Positions 9,382 through 18,365 of a stretch of DNA of 64,000 nucleotides are shown piece by piece. Each line of letters opens with the position of its first letter. Positions within the stretch are counted from its first letter, which is position 1. The DNA comes from Massilibacillus massiliensis (GTDB taxonomy: Bacteria; Bacillota; Negativicutes; FLKF01). The DNA lies in assembly GCF_900086705.1 (NCBI RefSeq), contig NZ_LT575483.1, forward strand, positions 2,981,516 through 3,045,515, given 5' to 3'. The notes under the pieces are model-generated. The model searched no databases. It worked only from the letters and a program-made list of their open reading frames with translations, and had not been told where the DNA came from. Made by a program: the position numbers and the translations under genes.

Positions 9382-10812
9382 ATGAATAATAAGTATATCG
9401 CATTAACATCTATGTATCGTTATGGAATTTTGTACATGGCGGATAAACCGACACCGGAACAAATCAAGCACACGATAACAACAACCAATCCACATACTGT
9501 AATTCCAGGTAGCAAAATGCTCGTGAAAAAAGCATTGCGTGATAATTATGGAGTCGCAAATAAGGCAGATATGGAACAGGTTATTGAAGATCTGATGTAT
9601 GGAGTATGGATGGACTCTATGGTGTATGCTGCGCTTATTGCGTTGTTTCTTGATAAACCTGACGAATTTACAGAGTTATCAACCGAACAGGTAGAAGCGT
9701 TTCTTTTAGATAAAAATCGTTTGCAAACATATCAGGAGAGATATGTTTCTGCATGGAAACTTGCCGGAATGGAAGTAGATGAAGGTGAAGTTACAGCAAA
9801 TTTTGAAAAAGCTATACAGGGATATTTCACTTTGGAGCAGAGACCTTTACTCGCGCAATTGGCGGAGCTTTTTCAAAAGAATAAAGCATGGCTTTCCTAT
9901 ACAGATCAGCTTTCTATGGCTGCTTTTCAGTTCTCGCGCATTATTTCTATCATCGCCGATTCGTTCCTTTGTGGTTATATTATAGAAGAGGAAACAGAGC
10001 AAAGGCTTAATTATTATGGTGCACTTGCAGAGCATTTGTTTAAGAGCTGGGAGTCATTTTTATTTAGCGCAATTTTGGGCAAGCAGTTGATGTCGACAGC
10101 AAGCGGAACCTTTATTATTGATGGGAAAGATTATATTGAAAATTGCTATAAGATCGCAGTGCATCCTGCAAAAATTCTAGCAATATCCGGTTTGTGGGCA
10201 GATTCTGATTTAACAAGATTTTGTACCTGCATCGAAAAAGAATATGATGTATCTTTGGAGGAAGGGGAAGTAGCGGTAGGAGAATCTGATCCGATGCTTT
10301 CATTTGTAGAAACTGTAGTTTTACCGATATTTGAGAAATATGGAGTAGAATATTTGTTTGATCAAGACGCATGCCAGTATTCCTATACCGTTCCGGTTGC
10401 GGATGTTACGTCTGATGATTATGAGCTGATAAATGACGATGTAAAGAATGTGAAATTTGACTATGGTGCAGATGAGATTCCGTTTATGTTAAATGGCAAC
10501 AAATTATTAGTTACAAGTAAGAAAATTTATGTTCAGGAGAAAAAGTTCCTTTTCTTCAATAAAAAAACCCATGTATTCAATTGGTCGGATAAGTTGCAGT
10601 TCTCTTATAAGTTTGGTAAGTTAGACGACGTCTTATTTATGATCAATGAGATTGTAGCATTTACACTTCCACGTAATTATAAAAAATTTGGCATGGGTAT
10701 GATGGCAGACAGCCAGTTAAATAAAGAAGAGATCTTGGAGCGTTATGGTAAAGATATAGAGAATGCTCTACTTGCCTTTTCAGAACTTAACGAGGTTTTG
10801 GGAAAACAGTAA
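9382..10812 (+). CDS. DUF1266-like protein of unknown function
   Basis: A cytoplasmic protein of about 476 residues. The central part matches my recollection of the DUF1266 pattern: a bulky hydrophobic stretch, GYIIEEETEQ, then SWESFLFSAILGKQL (GYI-E-E ... SW--F-----G+). The C-terminal ~130 residues look like a separate beta-rich domain resembling a PH-like/GRAM fold (KKIYVQEKKFLFFNKKTHVF). No signal peptide or membrane segment is seen. The start is ATG at 9382, behind AAAGGGGA; the upstream in-frame ATG at 9349 has poorer context. It stands alone between two terminators, and its function is unknown. Confidence 0.65.
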   Translation: MNNKYIALTSMYRYGILYMADKPTPEQIKHTITTTNPHTVIPGSKMLVKKALRDNYGVANKADMEQVIEDLMYGVWMDSMVYAALIALFLDKPDEFTELSTEQVEAFLLDKNRLQTYQERYVSAWKLAGMEVDEGEVTANFEKAIQGYFTLEQRPLLAQLAELFQKNKAWLSYTDQLSMAAFQFSRIISIIADSFLCGYIIEEETEQRLNYYGALAEHLFKSWESFLFSAILGKQLMSTASGTFIIDGKDYIENCYKIAVHPAKILAISGLWADSDLTRFCTCIEKEYDVSLEEGEVAVGESDPMLSFVETVVLPIFEKYGVEYLFDQDACQYSYTVPVADVTSDDYELINDDVKNVKFDYGADEIPFMLNGNKLLVTSKKIYVQEKKFLFFNKKTHVFNWSDKLQFSYKFGKLDDVLFMINEIVAFTLPRNYKKFGMGMMADSQLNKEEILERYGKDIENALLAFSELNEVLGKQ

Positions 10813-10827
10813 GCAGCGTTTAGACAA

Positions 10828-10923
10828 CTATGGACAGATAGGTTGCGGGTCGGCGATAAGCACGTATTTGAGCATTTCTCACTGAAGGGCATCTATCTTC
10901 GTAATCGTTTATAAGTGGAACGA
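10828..10923 (+). repeat. Repeat family B, internally shortened copy
   Basis: Starts with CTATGGACAGATAGG and ends with TTTATAAGTGGAACG, like the full copies at 54061 and 62659. The inner variable stem and its conserved loop are missing. It lies 15 bases after the stop of the DUF1266-like gene. Confidence 0.75.
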
Positions 10924-10948
10924 AGTTAGCTATTTTTATTTTGGCTAT

Positions 10949-10995
10949 AAAATGATGAGGTCATCGCATTTTTAATGCGATGACCTCATCATTTT
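10949..10995. terminator. Perfect 22-bp hairpin between repeats B and A
   Basis: Arms 10949-10970 and 10974-10995 are perfectly complementary over 22 bases (GATGAGGTCATCGCATT in the left arm) and end in TTTT. It holds the same place as the hairpin pairs at 54240-54307 and 62578-62649. It shares with the GCCGCATTTTAATGCGGC hairpins only the top of the stem. Confidence 0.8.
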
Positions 10996-11002
10996 CGTGC
11001 TT

Positions 11003-11175
11003 GGCTTTTTCCGGAAAAATACGTTCCGAAGGATGAAAAAAGATCAATTTACGTTAAGAAATCCATTTGTTTGAGCGAAGCGAGTTTTGGATTTTAGTAA
11101 GTTGATCTTTTTTCAAGTGTTTTGGAGGTTTGTGGCCTAGACTTTTTGGTCCGTTTGTGGCAATGACAAAAGGAC
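11003..11175 (+). repeat. Repeat family A, copy 1
   Basis: Shares with the other copies the ends GGC(C)TTTTTCCGGAAAAAT...ACGTTCCGAAGGATG and CCTAGACTTTTTGGTCC...ACAAAAGGAC. Its 17-base stem (11036-11052 with 11097-11113, core GATCAATTTAC) differs from every other copy. It is fully paired, with one U-G wobble on the plus strand. Confidence 0.85.
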
Positions 11176-11328
11176 ATATATGCATTTAGGGATACACAAA
11201 AATTTTTATGAATAAACGCTTAGGAGTGCAGCCGTGTTTTTTATCTCAACTTTAGGTAAGTATAAGAATCATATTTTTAGAGAAAAATAGTAAAGGAGGA
11301 ATATCTTTTAAAATAAAGGAGCTTTTGT

Positions 11329-12273
11329 ATGACTGAAAAAAACACCCAAAGCTGTGCCCTAGGTGCTGCTGCTGCGTATCAGCTTGCTGATATAATAAAA
11401 ACAACACCGCAATTCGCGTCGATTACGCCGCGATGGCTGACAAAATTATTGGATTGGAAACCGTTAGAGACTGGGGTATTCAGATTAAATAAAGTGAAAG
11501 AAGGACAGACGCCGTTAGATATACTTTGCAGGCAGAAAGATAACGACAACATTCCCGAAGGTTTTGTAGATTATGAACCTAAACCTCGTGAGTACATATT
11601 AAAATCGATATCTTCGGTAATCAATTATCACACGCGTATATCGGACTTGTATAGTAGTCCTTATGACCAAATTACAGAACAACTTCGTTTAGGAATTGAA
11701 TGTATTAAGGAAAGACAAGAAAGTGAGCTCATTAACAATGATCATTATGGGCTTTTAACAAATATCGCTAGTTCGCAGCGAATTCAGAGTCGTAGTGGAT
11801 ATCCTACGCCGGATGATATGGATGAACTGATCGCAAAAGTATGGAAAGAGCCGTCTTTTTTTCTTGCGCACCCTAGAGCGATTGCCGCGTTTGGTCGTGA
11901 ATGTACAAAACGTGGTGTCCCACCTGCAACTGTGACATTATTTGGTGCGCAGTTTTTAACCTGGAGAGGAATTCCCCTTGTTCCCACTGATAAATTATTG
12001 GTTGATGGGCAAAAAAGTCCAAAAGATAAGGCAGGAAAAACGAACATTCTTCTTGTTCGTACGGGAGAGAAAAAGCAAGGTGTGATTGGTCTTTATCAGG
12101 CAGGTCTTCCGGGAGAACAGTCTCGGGGATTGTCGGTAAGATTCATGGGGATTGATAAAACTGGAATTGCGTCTTATATACTATCTTTATATTGTTCTGC
12201 TGCGATTTTAGTTGATGATGCGATTGCTGTGCTTGAAAATGTCGATGTAGGAAATTATTATGAGTATAAATAA
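11329..12273 (+). CDS. Family 2A encapsulin shell protein
   Basis: A 314-residue HK97-fold shell protein of the SrpI type (family 2A encapsulin), which assembles a proteinaceous nanocompartment. Recognised from the conserved stretches ISDLYSSPYDQITEQLRL, KERQESELINN, YPTPDDMDELIAKVWKEP and FFLAHPRAIAAFGRE, and from GLSVRFMGIDKTGIASYILS near the C-terminus. Length is typical and there is no signal peptide. ATG at 11329 follows AAAGGAG. It overlaps the downstream desulfurase gene by 14 bases, so the two are translationally coupled. In known systems this shell encloses a cysteine desulfurase through the N-terminal extension of the enzyme. It is often annotated as a 'major membrane protein I homologue' or 'phage capsid-like' protein. 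Confidence 0.93.
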   Translation: MTEKNTQSCALGAAAAYQLADIIKTTPQFASITPRWLTKLLDWKPLETGVFRLNKVKEGQTPLDILCRQKDNDNIPEGFVDYEPKPREYILKSISSVINYHTRISDLYSSPYDQITEQLRLGIECIKERQESELINNDHYGLLTNIASSQRIQSRSGYPTPDDMDELIAKVWKEPSFFLAHPRAIAAFGRECTKRGVPPATVTLFGAQFLTWRGIPLVPTDKLLVDGQKSPKDKAGKTNILLVRTGEKKQGVIGLYQAGLPGEQSRGLSVRFMGIDKTGIASYILSLYCSAAILVDDAIAVLENVDVGNYYEYK

Positions 12274-13882
12274 TTGTACAAATCTAGAAGTGGATATTGC
12301 AAAGCTGCGAGAAGATTTTTTTCAGCAGCAGAATGATCAGATCCCAGATCCCTCTGTGATAGCCGCAATGGCAAATGTATATTTCCCTGAATTTGGACAT
12401 GGTGAGAAATCAGTACCATTAGAGAACGGCGTCCCGACGGTAGATTTTATCAATGCAATTCCAGTTGCAATTGAAGAGGACTTTGGTAAAGAATCTTCGG
12501 TAATCAGTCAGGGGCAATCGCAGCCGTTTGATTTTCTAGGAGAAGCAAGGCCGATCTTTACGGAGTGCGAAAATACGGCAGATAAACATAGGAATATTGC
12601 CGCTGATGAAATGATTGAACGGGATACCATGATAGATTTTGGGGTGGGAATTCGTTCAGAAGTGTGTATGCAATCCAGTCCGATGGATGTGCAAGCAATC
12701 CGTAAGGATTTTCCCATTCTAGAGGAGCAAGTTAATGGGAAGTCATTGATATGGTTTGATAACGCAGCGACAACACAAAAACCAAAATATGTGATTGAGC
12801 GCTTAGCTTATTTCTATCAACATGAAAATTCTAATATACACCGAGCTGCGCATACATTGGCTGCTCGTGCAACCGATGCATATGAGGAAGCAAGAGATAA
12901 AGTCAGAATGTTTTTGCATGCAGCTTCTTCGGAAGAAATTGTGTTTGTCCGTGGGGCCACAGAAGCGATTAATTTAGTTGCGCAAAGCTTAGGAAAATAT
13001 CAATTGCAAAAAGATGATGAAATCATTGTGAGTATGCTGGAACATCATGCAAATATTGTCCCTTGGCAAATGCTCTGCCTAGAAACAGGTGCTAAGCTTC
13101 GTGTGATTCCTGTTGATGAAACTGGACAAATTCTTTTACCTGCATATGAAAAGCTTTTGAATGCGAAGACTAAAATTGTCGCAGTTGCGCATGTTTCTAA
13201 CGCACTGGGTACGGTTACACCAGTAAAAGAAATCGTAAAAATTGCGCATCAATATGGAGCAAAAGTGCTCATTGATGGCGCACAGGCAGTTTCTCATATG
13301 CAAGTAGATGTGCAGGACATAGACTGCGATTTTTATGTCTTTTCGGGACATAAAATTTACGGACCTACGGGAATCGGTGTTTTATATGGAAAATCTGAAA
13401 CTTTGAACACGATGCATCCTTATCAGGGTGGTGGAAATATGATTGCGGACGTTACGTTTGAAAAAACGTTATACAGAGAATCTCCCAGCCGATTTGAGGC
13501 CGGCACGGGAAATATTGCGGATGCAGTTGGTCTGAGTGCGGCAATTGATTATGTACTTTCCGTAGGCATGGATCGGATTCATCGTTATGAACATGATTTG
13601 CTACGGTATAGTATGCAGGCGCTGCAATGTGTGCCGAAGTTAAGGCTCATTGGAACGGCAGAGGACAAAGCTGGTGTTATCTCTTTTGTTATAGATGGTT
13701 TCACGGCCACAGCTATTGGCAAGGCATTAAGCGAAGAAGGGATTGCTGTTCGTGCGGGACATCATTGCGCACAGCCAATTCTAAGAAGATTTGGATTAGA
13801 AGCTACCGTGCGAGCTTCGCTCGCGTTTTATAACACCCGCGAAGAGGTAGACGCCTTGGTTGCATTACTTTGTAAACTGTAA
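12260..13882 (+). CDS. Cysteine desulfurase with N-terminal encapsulin cargo domain
   Basis: PLP-dependent enzyme of the SufS type, releasing sulfur from L-cysteine as enzyme persulfide and giving alanine. The catalytic domain starts near residue 145 (AIRKDFPIL). The PLP lysine is K365 (SGHKIYGP) and the persulfide cysteine is C503 (RAGHHCAQP). The first ~144 residues are not part of SufS. They are acidic, probably disordered, with short hydrophobic islands (IPDPSVIAAMANVYFPEF near 28-45, and FDFLGEARPIF). This is the arrangement of cargo-loading domains of family 2A encapsulin desulfurases. The ATG lies inside the last codons of the shell gene. There is no SufU/SufE or other Suf gene nearby, so a role in sulfur storage or supply rather than general Fe-S assembly is inferred. 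Confidence 0.93.
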   Translation: MSINNCTNLEVDIAKLREDFFQQQNDQIPDPSVIAAMANVYFPEFGHGEKSVPLENGVPTVDFINAIPVAIEEDFGKESSVISQGQSQPFDFLGEARPIFTECENTADKHRNIAADEMIERDTMIDFGVGIRSEVCMQSSPMDVQAIRKDFPILEEQVNGKSLIWFDNAATTQKPKYVIERLAYFYQHENSNIHRAAHTLAARATDAYEEARDKVRMFLHAASSEEIVFVRGATEAINLVAQSLGKYQLQKDDEIIVSMLEHHANIVPWQMLCLETGAKLRVIPVDETGQILLPAYEKLLNAKTKIVAVAHVSNALGTVTPVKEIVKIAHQYGAKVLIDGAQAVSHMQVDVQDIDCDFYVFSGHKIYGPTGIGVLYGKSETLNTMHPYQGGGNMIADVTFEKTLYRESPSRFEAGTGNIADAVGLSAAIDYVLSVGMDRIHRYEHDLLRYSMQALQCVPKLRLIGTAEDKAGVISFVIDGFTATAIGKALSEEGIAVRAGHHCAQPILRRFGLEATVRASLAFYNTREEVDALVALLCKL

Positions 13883-13892
13883 AGAAGTGTTG

Positions 13893-14681
13893 TCAATTGT
13901 AGGGGAATACATACGGTTTCTTTGGTGCTTCAATCTGTTTCACTGAAGTGACCTTGATAAAAGGGACTGTTTTGTTCTCCTGTTGCTTTACTTTTAGATT
14001 TCCTTCAATTGAAAGCCACGTTCCGTCTGCATAGTTTTCGGCATTTTTTATTTCACACGTAACGCCATAGGGAAGCGAATCTGCGACACAGCATGTAATT
14101 ACATAACGGACAAGAGAAAGTTGACCTGTGGTATCTGGACTGCGAAAAACGAAACCTGTCATAGAGATTTTTTTATCCAGATAATCTTTGGCAAAATCGT
14201 TGATTTCACTTACTGCTTCCGTATAATTTAAATCAGTTACTTGGATTGTATCGATTTGATGAAATTGCTTGGCCAATGGTCGCGGTACATCTTGTATCAT
14301 CCCTGACGGATTGTTCAGCAACAAGGTATTATTTAAACCTTTACTGCTTACCAGATTTGCATTCAAAGTATTCGTTGGCAAGGCTGCGGCTAATAGAAGT
14401 ACGATGAAGAATGGAACATAAGAGAGTTGACTCAATTTAGAATGATTGTGAGATTCGGAAGAATGTAAAAAGGTATCAAACAAGCGTATGATCAGCATCG
14501 GTAATAGTAAGCAATAAGATATCTCTGTAAAAATAATAAATTTTGGATTAATATATAAAGGAAGTTGTTCTGTTAGATCAAGCCAAATCAGAAAAACCCA
14601 AAAACCGAAAAGTAAGATGGTTTGCGTAAATGCGTTCATATTGAGCGCATTTTTTTGTTTTTTGTGAACGCGAGATCTCAA
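13893..14681 (-). CDS. TIGR03943/DUF1980-type permease subunit, copy 1
   Basis: A membrane protein of up to 262 residues (YcgQ type). Predicted membrane segments lie near residues 15-35, 45-65 and 85-105. A soluble C-terminal domain (about 150-262) contains VRYVITCCVADSLPYGVTCE, which is shared almost word for word with the protein at 17585. The family works with a PF03773-type permease, and that gene lies 14 bases upstream. The double-cysteine CC is kept in both copies and could bind metal. An internal ATG at 14639 is an alternative start. It converges on the desulfurase gene with a 10-base gap. The transported species is unknown. Confidence 0.8.
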   Translation of the reverse strand: MRSRVHKKQKNALNMNAFTQTILLFGFWVFLIWLDLTEQLPLYINPKFIIFTEISYCLLLPMLIIRLFDTFLHSSESHNHSKLSQLSYVPFFIVLLLAAALPTNTLNANLVSSKGLNNTLLLNNPSGMIQDVPRPLAKQFHQIDTIQVTDLNYTEAVSEINDFAKDYLDKKISMTGFVFRSPDTTGQLSLVRYVITCCVADSLPYGVTCEIKNAENYADGTWLSIEGNLKVKQQENKTVPFIKVTSVKQIEAPKKPYVFPYN

Positions 14682-14694
14682 TTGTCTAACCTCC

Positions 14695-15612
14695 TTAAAG
14701 TTGATTTATGATATACGCTGAGCAAGCACATAAAGTAATAACCGTAAAAGTCAACAATAAAACAAAGCGTAGTTTAAATGCGTGCAAAAGCATAAGCGTA
14801 TTTTTTACATCGACCATTGGACCTAAGACCATGAAAGCAACAAGTGATCCTGGCAAAAAACTTGAACTAAAAGAGGCAGCGATGAAGGCATCTGCGGCTG
14901 AGCACACAGAGATGAGGAAAGCAAATAACATCATGACGCCAATGGAAAGGATGGGGCTTTGCCCCACCGATAACAAGGTTTCACGCGGCAAGAAGATTTG
15001 TGCTAATGCGCCTAAAATGGCACCACAGAGTAAATATTTTCCCATTTCAAAAAATTCATTACTTGCATCTCGAATCGTATAAATGATTTTGTCAAAAAGA
15101 GAATGCTGCCCTCCGTATTCATTGGCTGTATGCGAGCAGCAACTGCATAGAGCCTGAGAAGGATGGGGAGATTTTAATGCAGTACGTTTGAAACAGAAAT
15201 CCAGCATGAGTCCAACAAAGCAAGCAATGAAAATTGCAATTCCAAGTCGAAAAAAAACCATATCACTATTCATGCGAAAGGCATACAGCGTTGCAGCAGC
15301 AGCGACAGGATTGGTGATCGGTGCCGCCAGCATAAAAGCGATGGCAGTATGTAATGGAACACCTTTCATTAATAAACGGCGTACGATTGGAACGATGCCA
15401 CAATCACACATTGGAATAATAAAGCCCAACAAACTGGCGATGATGACACTGAAAAATTTGTTTTTAGGCAGGATTTTATGAATGGCTTGTTCCGTGACGA
15501 AATTATGAATTAAAGCCGAAACGATAACGCTGAGCAGCATAAATGGAAAAGCTTCAATGATAATACTGAGCAATATGATTTTGAAATTGATTAAATTATT
15601 CCAATCCATCAT
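14695..15612 (-). CDS. PF03773-type permease (YcgR/ArsP-like), copy 1
   Basis: A 305-residue permease with about eight membrane segments, made of two similar halves. The conserved signatures are PMCDCGIVPIVRRLLMKGVP and, in the second half, SVCSAADAFIAASF. The middle hydrophilic loop carries the cysteine-rich CSCCSHT. Relatives include ArsP, which exports organoarsenicals, and uncharacterised permeases paired with TIGR03943 proteins. It forms an operon with the downstream TIGR03943 gene. The copy at 16623 has the same gene order on the other strand. Metal or metalloid transport is plausible but not shown. Confidence 0.8.
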   Translation of the reverse strand: MMDWNNLINFKIILLSIIIEAFPFMLLSVIVSALIHNFVTEQAIHKILPKNKFFSVIIASLLGFIIPMCDCGIVPIVRRLLMKGVPLHTAIAFMLAAPITNPVAAAATLYAFRMNSDMVFFRLGIAIFIACFVGLMLDFCFKRTALKSPHPSQALCSCCSHTANEYGGQHSLFDKIIYTIRDASNEFFEMGKYLLCGAILGALAQIFLPRETLLSVGQSPILSIGVMMLFAFLISVCSAADAFIAASFSSSFLPGSLVAFMVLGPMVDVKNTLMLLHAFKLRFVLLLTFTVITLCACSAYIINQL

Positions 15613-15782
15613 AGTGGATAAATAAGTTTGTAAGGATAATAAGTTTTCCAGAAGAATTCCTCCATATATAGTTTATCATTATAAAATACATATGCAGGTT
15701 GCATTGCGTATAGTATGCAAGAAGTAATTTAATTACATAATGTAGTGTGTTTCAATGTGCAATAAGCCTTTAAAATAAAAGA

Positions 15783-15823
15783 GGATGTATTAAGATTTTA
15801 TTTCTAAAAATCTTAATACATCC
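15783..15823 (-). terminator. Terminator of the CotF-like gene
   Basis: Stem of about 17 bases (GGATGTATTAAGATTTT and its complement), downstream of the minus-strand coat gene. It is followed on that strand by CTCTTTTATTTT. Confidence 0.6.
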
Positions 15824-15897
15824 ATAAACGAATAGATTTCCTTTTCTCATTGCTGCAAACAGACCGAAAATTCTAAGACAGATCCGAGTGGCAAGTT

Positions 15898-16401
15898 TTA
15901 TTGGACGCTGTACATATTATGACTGCTCATGTAGTTGAAAATTCCTTCGCCATGTTCTTGTTCTTCTTTTTGAATATGGTTTAATGCTTGCCGAGTTTGT
16001 GCATTGGTAAATTCAAAGATGGCGGTGTCATAAGCACCCGAGACATATTTTTCAGTCATCAACATGTCACTGCAAAGCATCATGTCCTTTTGGTTTGGAA
16101 CGGATGCATTTGTTGTAGCTTGCGCTTGTGTATTATTTTGTTGATTCGACTGCGCAGGTTGTTGTTGTGAGGAAGATTGAGATTGCTGTGATTGTGATTG
16201 ATTCATATTAGGGACTTGACCATTTAAAATTGATTCAATGGTATTCAGATGTTGCTGTTCTTGTTGTGCATAGGTTTGAAACAATTGTTTAAGATTTGGG
16301 TCTGTAGCCTGCTGCGCATATTTTTGATACTTTTCAATACAAATCTTTTCGTGTGATTTTTGATCTTGGAGCAACTGCGTTTCTTTTTGAGTTAATGGCA
16401 T
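15898..16401 (-). CDS. CotF-like spore coat protein
   Basis: A 167-residue protein with ferritin-like helices of the CotF/YhcQ spore coat family. An N-terminal helical pair (QDQKSHEKICIEKYQKYA, then QQEQQHLNTIE) is joined through a Gln/Ser/Asn-rich linker (about residues 70-100) to a second helical part (MMLCSDMLMTEKYVSGAYDTA). The DMLMTEK and EQEHGEGIFNY segments are typical. Presence in the coat or spore interior is inferred from the family. GGAGG precedes the ATG. It sits between two divergent permease clusters and shows no functional link to them. Confidence 0.8.
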   Translation of the reverse strand: MPLTQKETQLLQDQKSHEKICIEKYQKYAQQATDPNLKQLFQTYAQQEQQHLNTIESILNGQVPNMNQSQSQQSQSSSQQQPAQSNQQNNTQAQATTNASVPNQKDMMLCSDMLMTEKYVSGAYDTAIFEFTNAQTRQALNHIQKEEQEHGEGIFNYMSSHNMYSVQ

Positions 16402-16622
16402 AGTTTTGCCTCCTTTTTAGTTTTTAGTATTTTGCCCAAGAAATAGAATAATATTACTTTTAAATCTAAACGGCTTGCATCTCCAAATCATAGTTTTATA
16501 GGTTGCTACATTTTTTGCAATCGCTTACAATATACAAAGATATAAGAACAATGTTTTTATATAGGGTATGAAATATACTTTGAGAAAATTTTATTTGCTT
16601 AAAGTAATAAGGATGGATTCAT

Positions 16623-17555
16623 TTGGAGATATTCGACTTTGAGACGTGGCAAGTTATTCTTAATTTTAAAACAATATTTTTAGGAATTATTATTGAGGCA
16701 TTACCTTTTATTCTAATTAGTGTAATCGTTTCATCCATATTACATAATTTTGTTTCTGAAGAATTGATACAGCGGGTACTACCAAAGGATAAGATGGCGA
16801 GTATTGTGTTATCTTGTTTGATAGGAATTGTTTTTCCTGCTTGCGACTGTGGAATGGTACCGATTGTTCGTAGGCTGGTTAGGAAAGGCGTACCTTTATA
16901 TTGTGCGGTCGCCTTTATGCTTTCAACACCTATTATAAATCCGATTGTCGCTGTGGCTACTGCGTATGCATTTAATAGTATTGAAATGGCTATAGCAAGG
17001 TTGGGCATTGCTTTTTTAGTCGCCTATATTAGTGCAGCGCTCGTCAGTGAAGCATTTGCAGGTACAGAATTAAAAGATGAACAAGCTGACGACGGACATG
17101 ACCATCATCATGGGGGTTGCTGTGCGTGTCACGCGCATTCTGAACAACGAGTTACAGCAAGTGGAAAGTTCTTGCGTGTTTTAGATGATGCATGTAGTGA
17201 ATTCTTTGAAATGGGCAAGTATTTAATTATTGGATCTTTTCTAGGGGCGATAGCACAAACTTTTATACCAAGAGCAACGTTGCTAAGTGTTGGGCATGAA
17301 CCGGTTTTATCAATTTTTGTAATGATGGTGTTTGCTTTTTTAATTTCGGTGTGTTCCACAGCGGACGCCTTTATTGCTTCATCCTTTAACACCAGTTTTA
17401 CGCCGGGGTCCTTAGTTGCATTTATGGTATTTGGACCAATGATCGATATTAAAAATATATTCATGCTTTTGCACGCTTTTCGTTTAAGATTTGTCATCTT
17501 TTTAGTTACGATTGTTTCAATATTGTGTGCATTCACAACGTACATGTTTTTATAA
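16623..17555 (+). CDS. PF03773-type permease (YcgR/ArsP-like), copy 2
   Basis: A 310-residue paralogue of the permease at 14695, with the same signatures (PACDCGMVPIVRRLVRKGVP and SVCSTADAFIASSF). Its central loop is much richer in metal ligands, with DDGHDHHHGGCCACHAHSEQ near residues 158-177, compared with a short CSCCSHT in copy 1. This suggests metal binding and possibly a different affinity or metal. The start is TTG, with AAGGATGG 6 bases upstream. The TIGR03943 partner follows after 29 bases. Confidence 0.8.
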   Translation: MEIFDFETWQVILNFKTIFLGIIIEALPFILISVIVSSILHNFVSEELIQRVLPKDKMASIVLSCLIGIVFPACDCGMVPIVRRLVRKGVPLYCAVAFMLSTPIINPIVAVATAYAFNSIEMAIARLGIAFLVAYISAALVSEAFAGTELKDEQADDGHDHHHGGCCACHAHSEQRVTASGKFLRVLDDACSEFFEMGKYLIIGSFLGAIAQTFIPRATLLSVGHEPVLSIFVMMVFAFLISVCSTADAFIASSFNTSFTPGSLVAFMVFGPMIDIKNIFMLLHAFRLRFVIFLVTIVSILCAFTTYMFL

Positions 17556-17584
17556 ATGCATAGAAAGAAAGGAGGCGGAAGCAT

Positions 17585-18337
17585 ATGTCGAAATTAAACA
17601 AGGAGGCTGTAGTAAGAACCGTAATATTATTAGGTTTTGTTTTATTGCTATTTTGGCTCATCATGACAGAGCAAATTACTTTGTATGTTCATCCTAGAAT
17701 TATAAACTTAATTAAATTATCGAATGGTTTATTTTTTATGATGTTTTTATTGCAGTGCTGGAAGTTGAAAAAGACTTGGAATAAATCTACGGAGCAATCC
17801 AAATGTTGCAGCAGGTACTGGCGCTATTCTCCGTTCTTTTTCACGCTGGCAATTGCTATACTGTTACCCAATACTTCGCTTAACGCGAGTCTAGTTCCTA
17901 ATAAAGGGCTGAATAGCCAAGTGACCAATGCGATTTCTAAACAAAATGATCGGCCAATTGTAGCTGAGATGCGGAATGCTAATTTAATCAGAGTATCGGA
18001 TACCAATTTTCTTGATGTTATGTCCGAGCTGCAACGTTTTCCTCAAGCGTATGTGGGGAAAGAAATTGATATGAAAGGTTTTATCTATATAGATGGGTCA
18101 ACGCCTCAGGCACATTTTTCTTTAATTCGATTTGTTGTAGGCTGCTGTGTAGCTGATGCTCTTCCGGCCGGTGTTTTATGCGAAATGGATCATGCCGATG
18201 AATATCATAATGGCGATTGGTATCAAATTCAAGGTGTTATAGAGAACAATACACGTGATGGAAAAACTTCTCCAGTTGTTAAAGTAACATGGATTAAGGC
18301 AGTTCCTAACAATACTACGCCATATGTTTTCCCTTAA
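17585..18337 (+). CDS. TIGR03943/DUF1980-type permease subunit, copy 2
   Basis: A 250-residue paralogue of the protein at 13893, with N-terminal membrane segments and a C-terminal soluble domain with RFVVGCCVADALPAGVLCE. The segment NTSLNASLVPNKGLN near the third membrane helix is also shared. ATG at 17585 follows AAAGGAGG. It ends 28 bases before a bidirectional terminator. Confidence 0.8.
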   Translation: MSKLNKEAVVRTVILLGFVLLLFWLIMTEQITLYVHPRIINLIKLSNGLFFMMFLLQCWKLKKTWNKSTEQSKCCSRYWRYSPFFFTLAIAILLPNTSLNASLVPNKGLNSQVTNAISKQNDRPIVAEMRNANLIRVSDTNFLDVMSELQRFPQAYVGKEIDMKGFIYIDGSTPQAHFSLIRFVVGCCVADALPAGVLCEMDHADEYHNGDWYQIQGVIENNTRDGKTSPVVKVTWIKAVPNNTTPYVFP

Positions 18338-18365
18338 ATCAGTACTTGCTTTTATCACAACAAAA

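Larger units (their letters stand above)
10813..11328. other. Intergenic region filled by repeats B and A
   Basis: No gene is seen. A shortened B copy (10828-10923), a long hairpin (10949-10995) and an A copy (11003-11175) occupy most of it. About 150 AT-rich bases then lead to the encapsulin gene, and its promoter should lie there. Confidence 0.7.

Noticed and set aside
11329-12273. Prophage capsid
   Set aside because: The HK97-type fold could suggest a phage, but there are no terminase, portal or tail genes, and the overlapping desulfurase is the known encapsulin cargo.
14708-15481. Plus-strand ORFs opposite the permease gene
   Set aside because: They are shadows of the PF03773-type permease, which has full family signatures on the minus strand.
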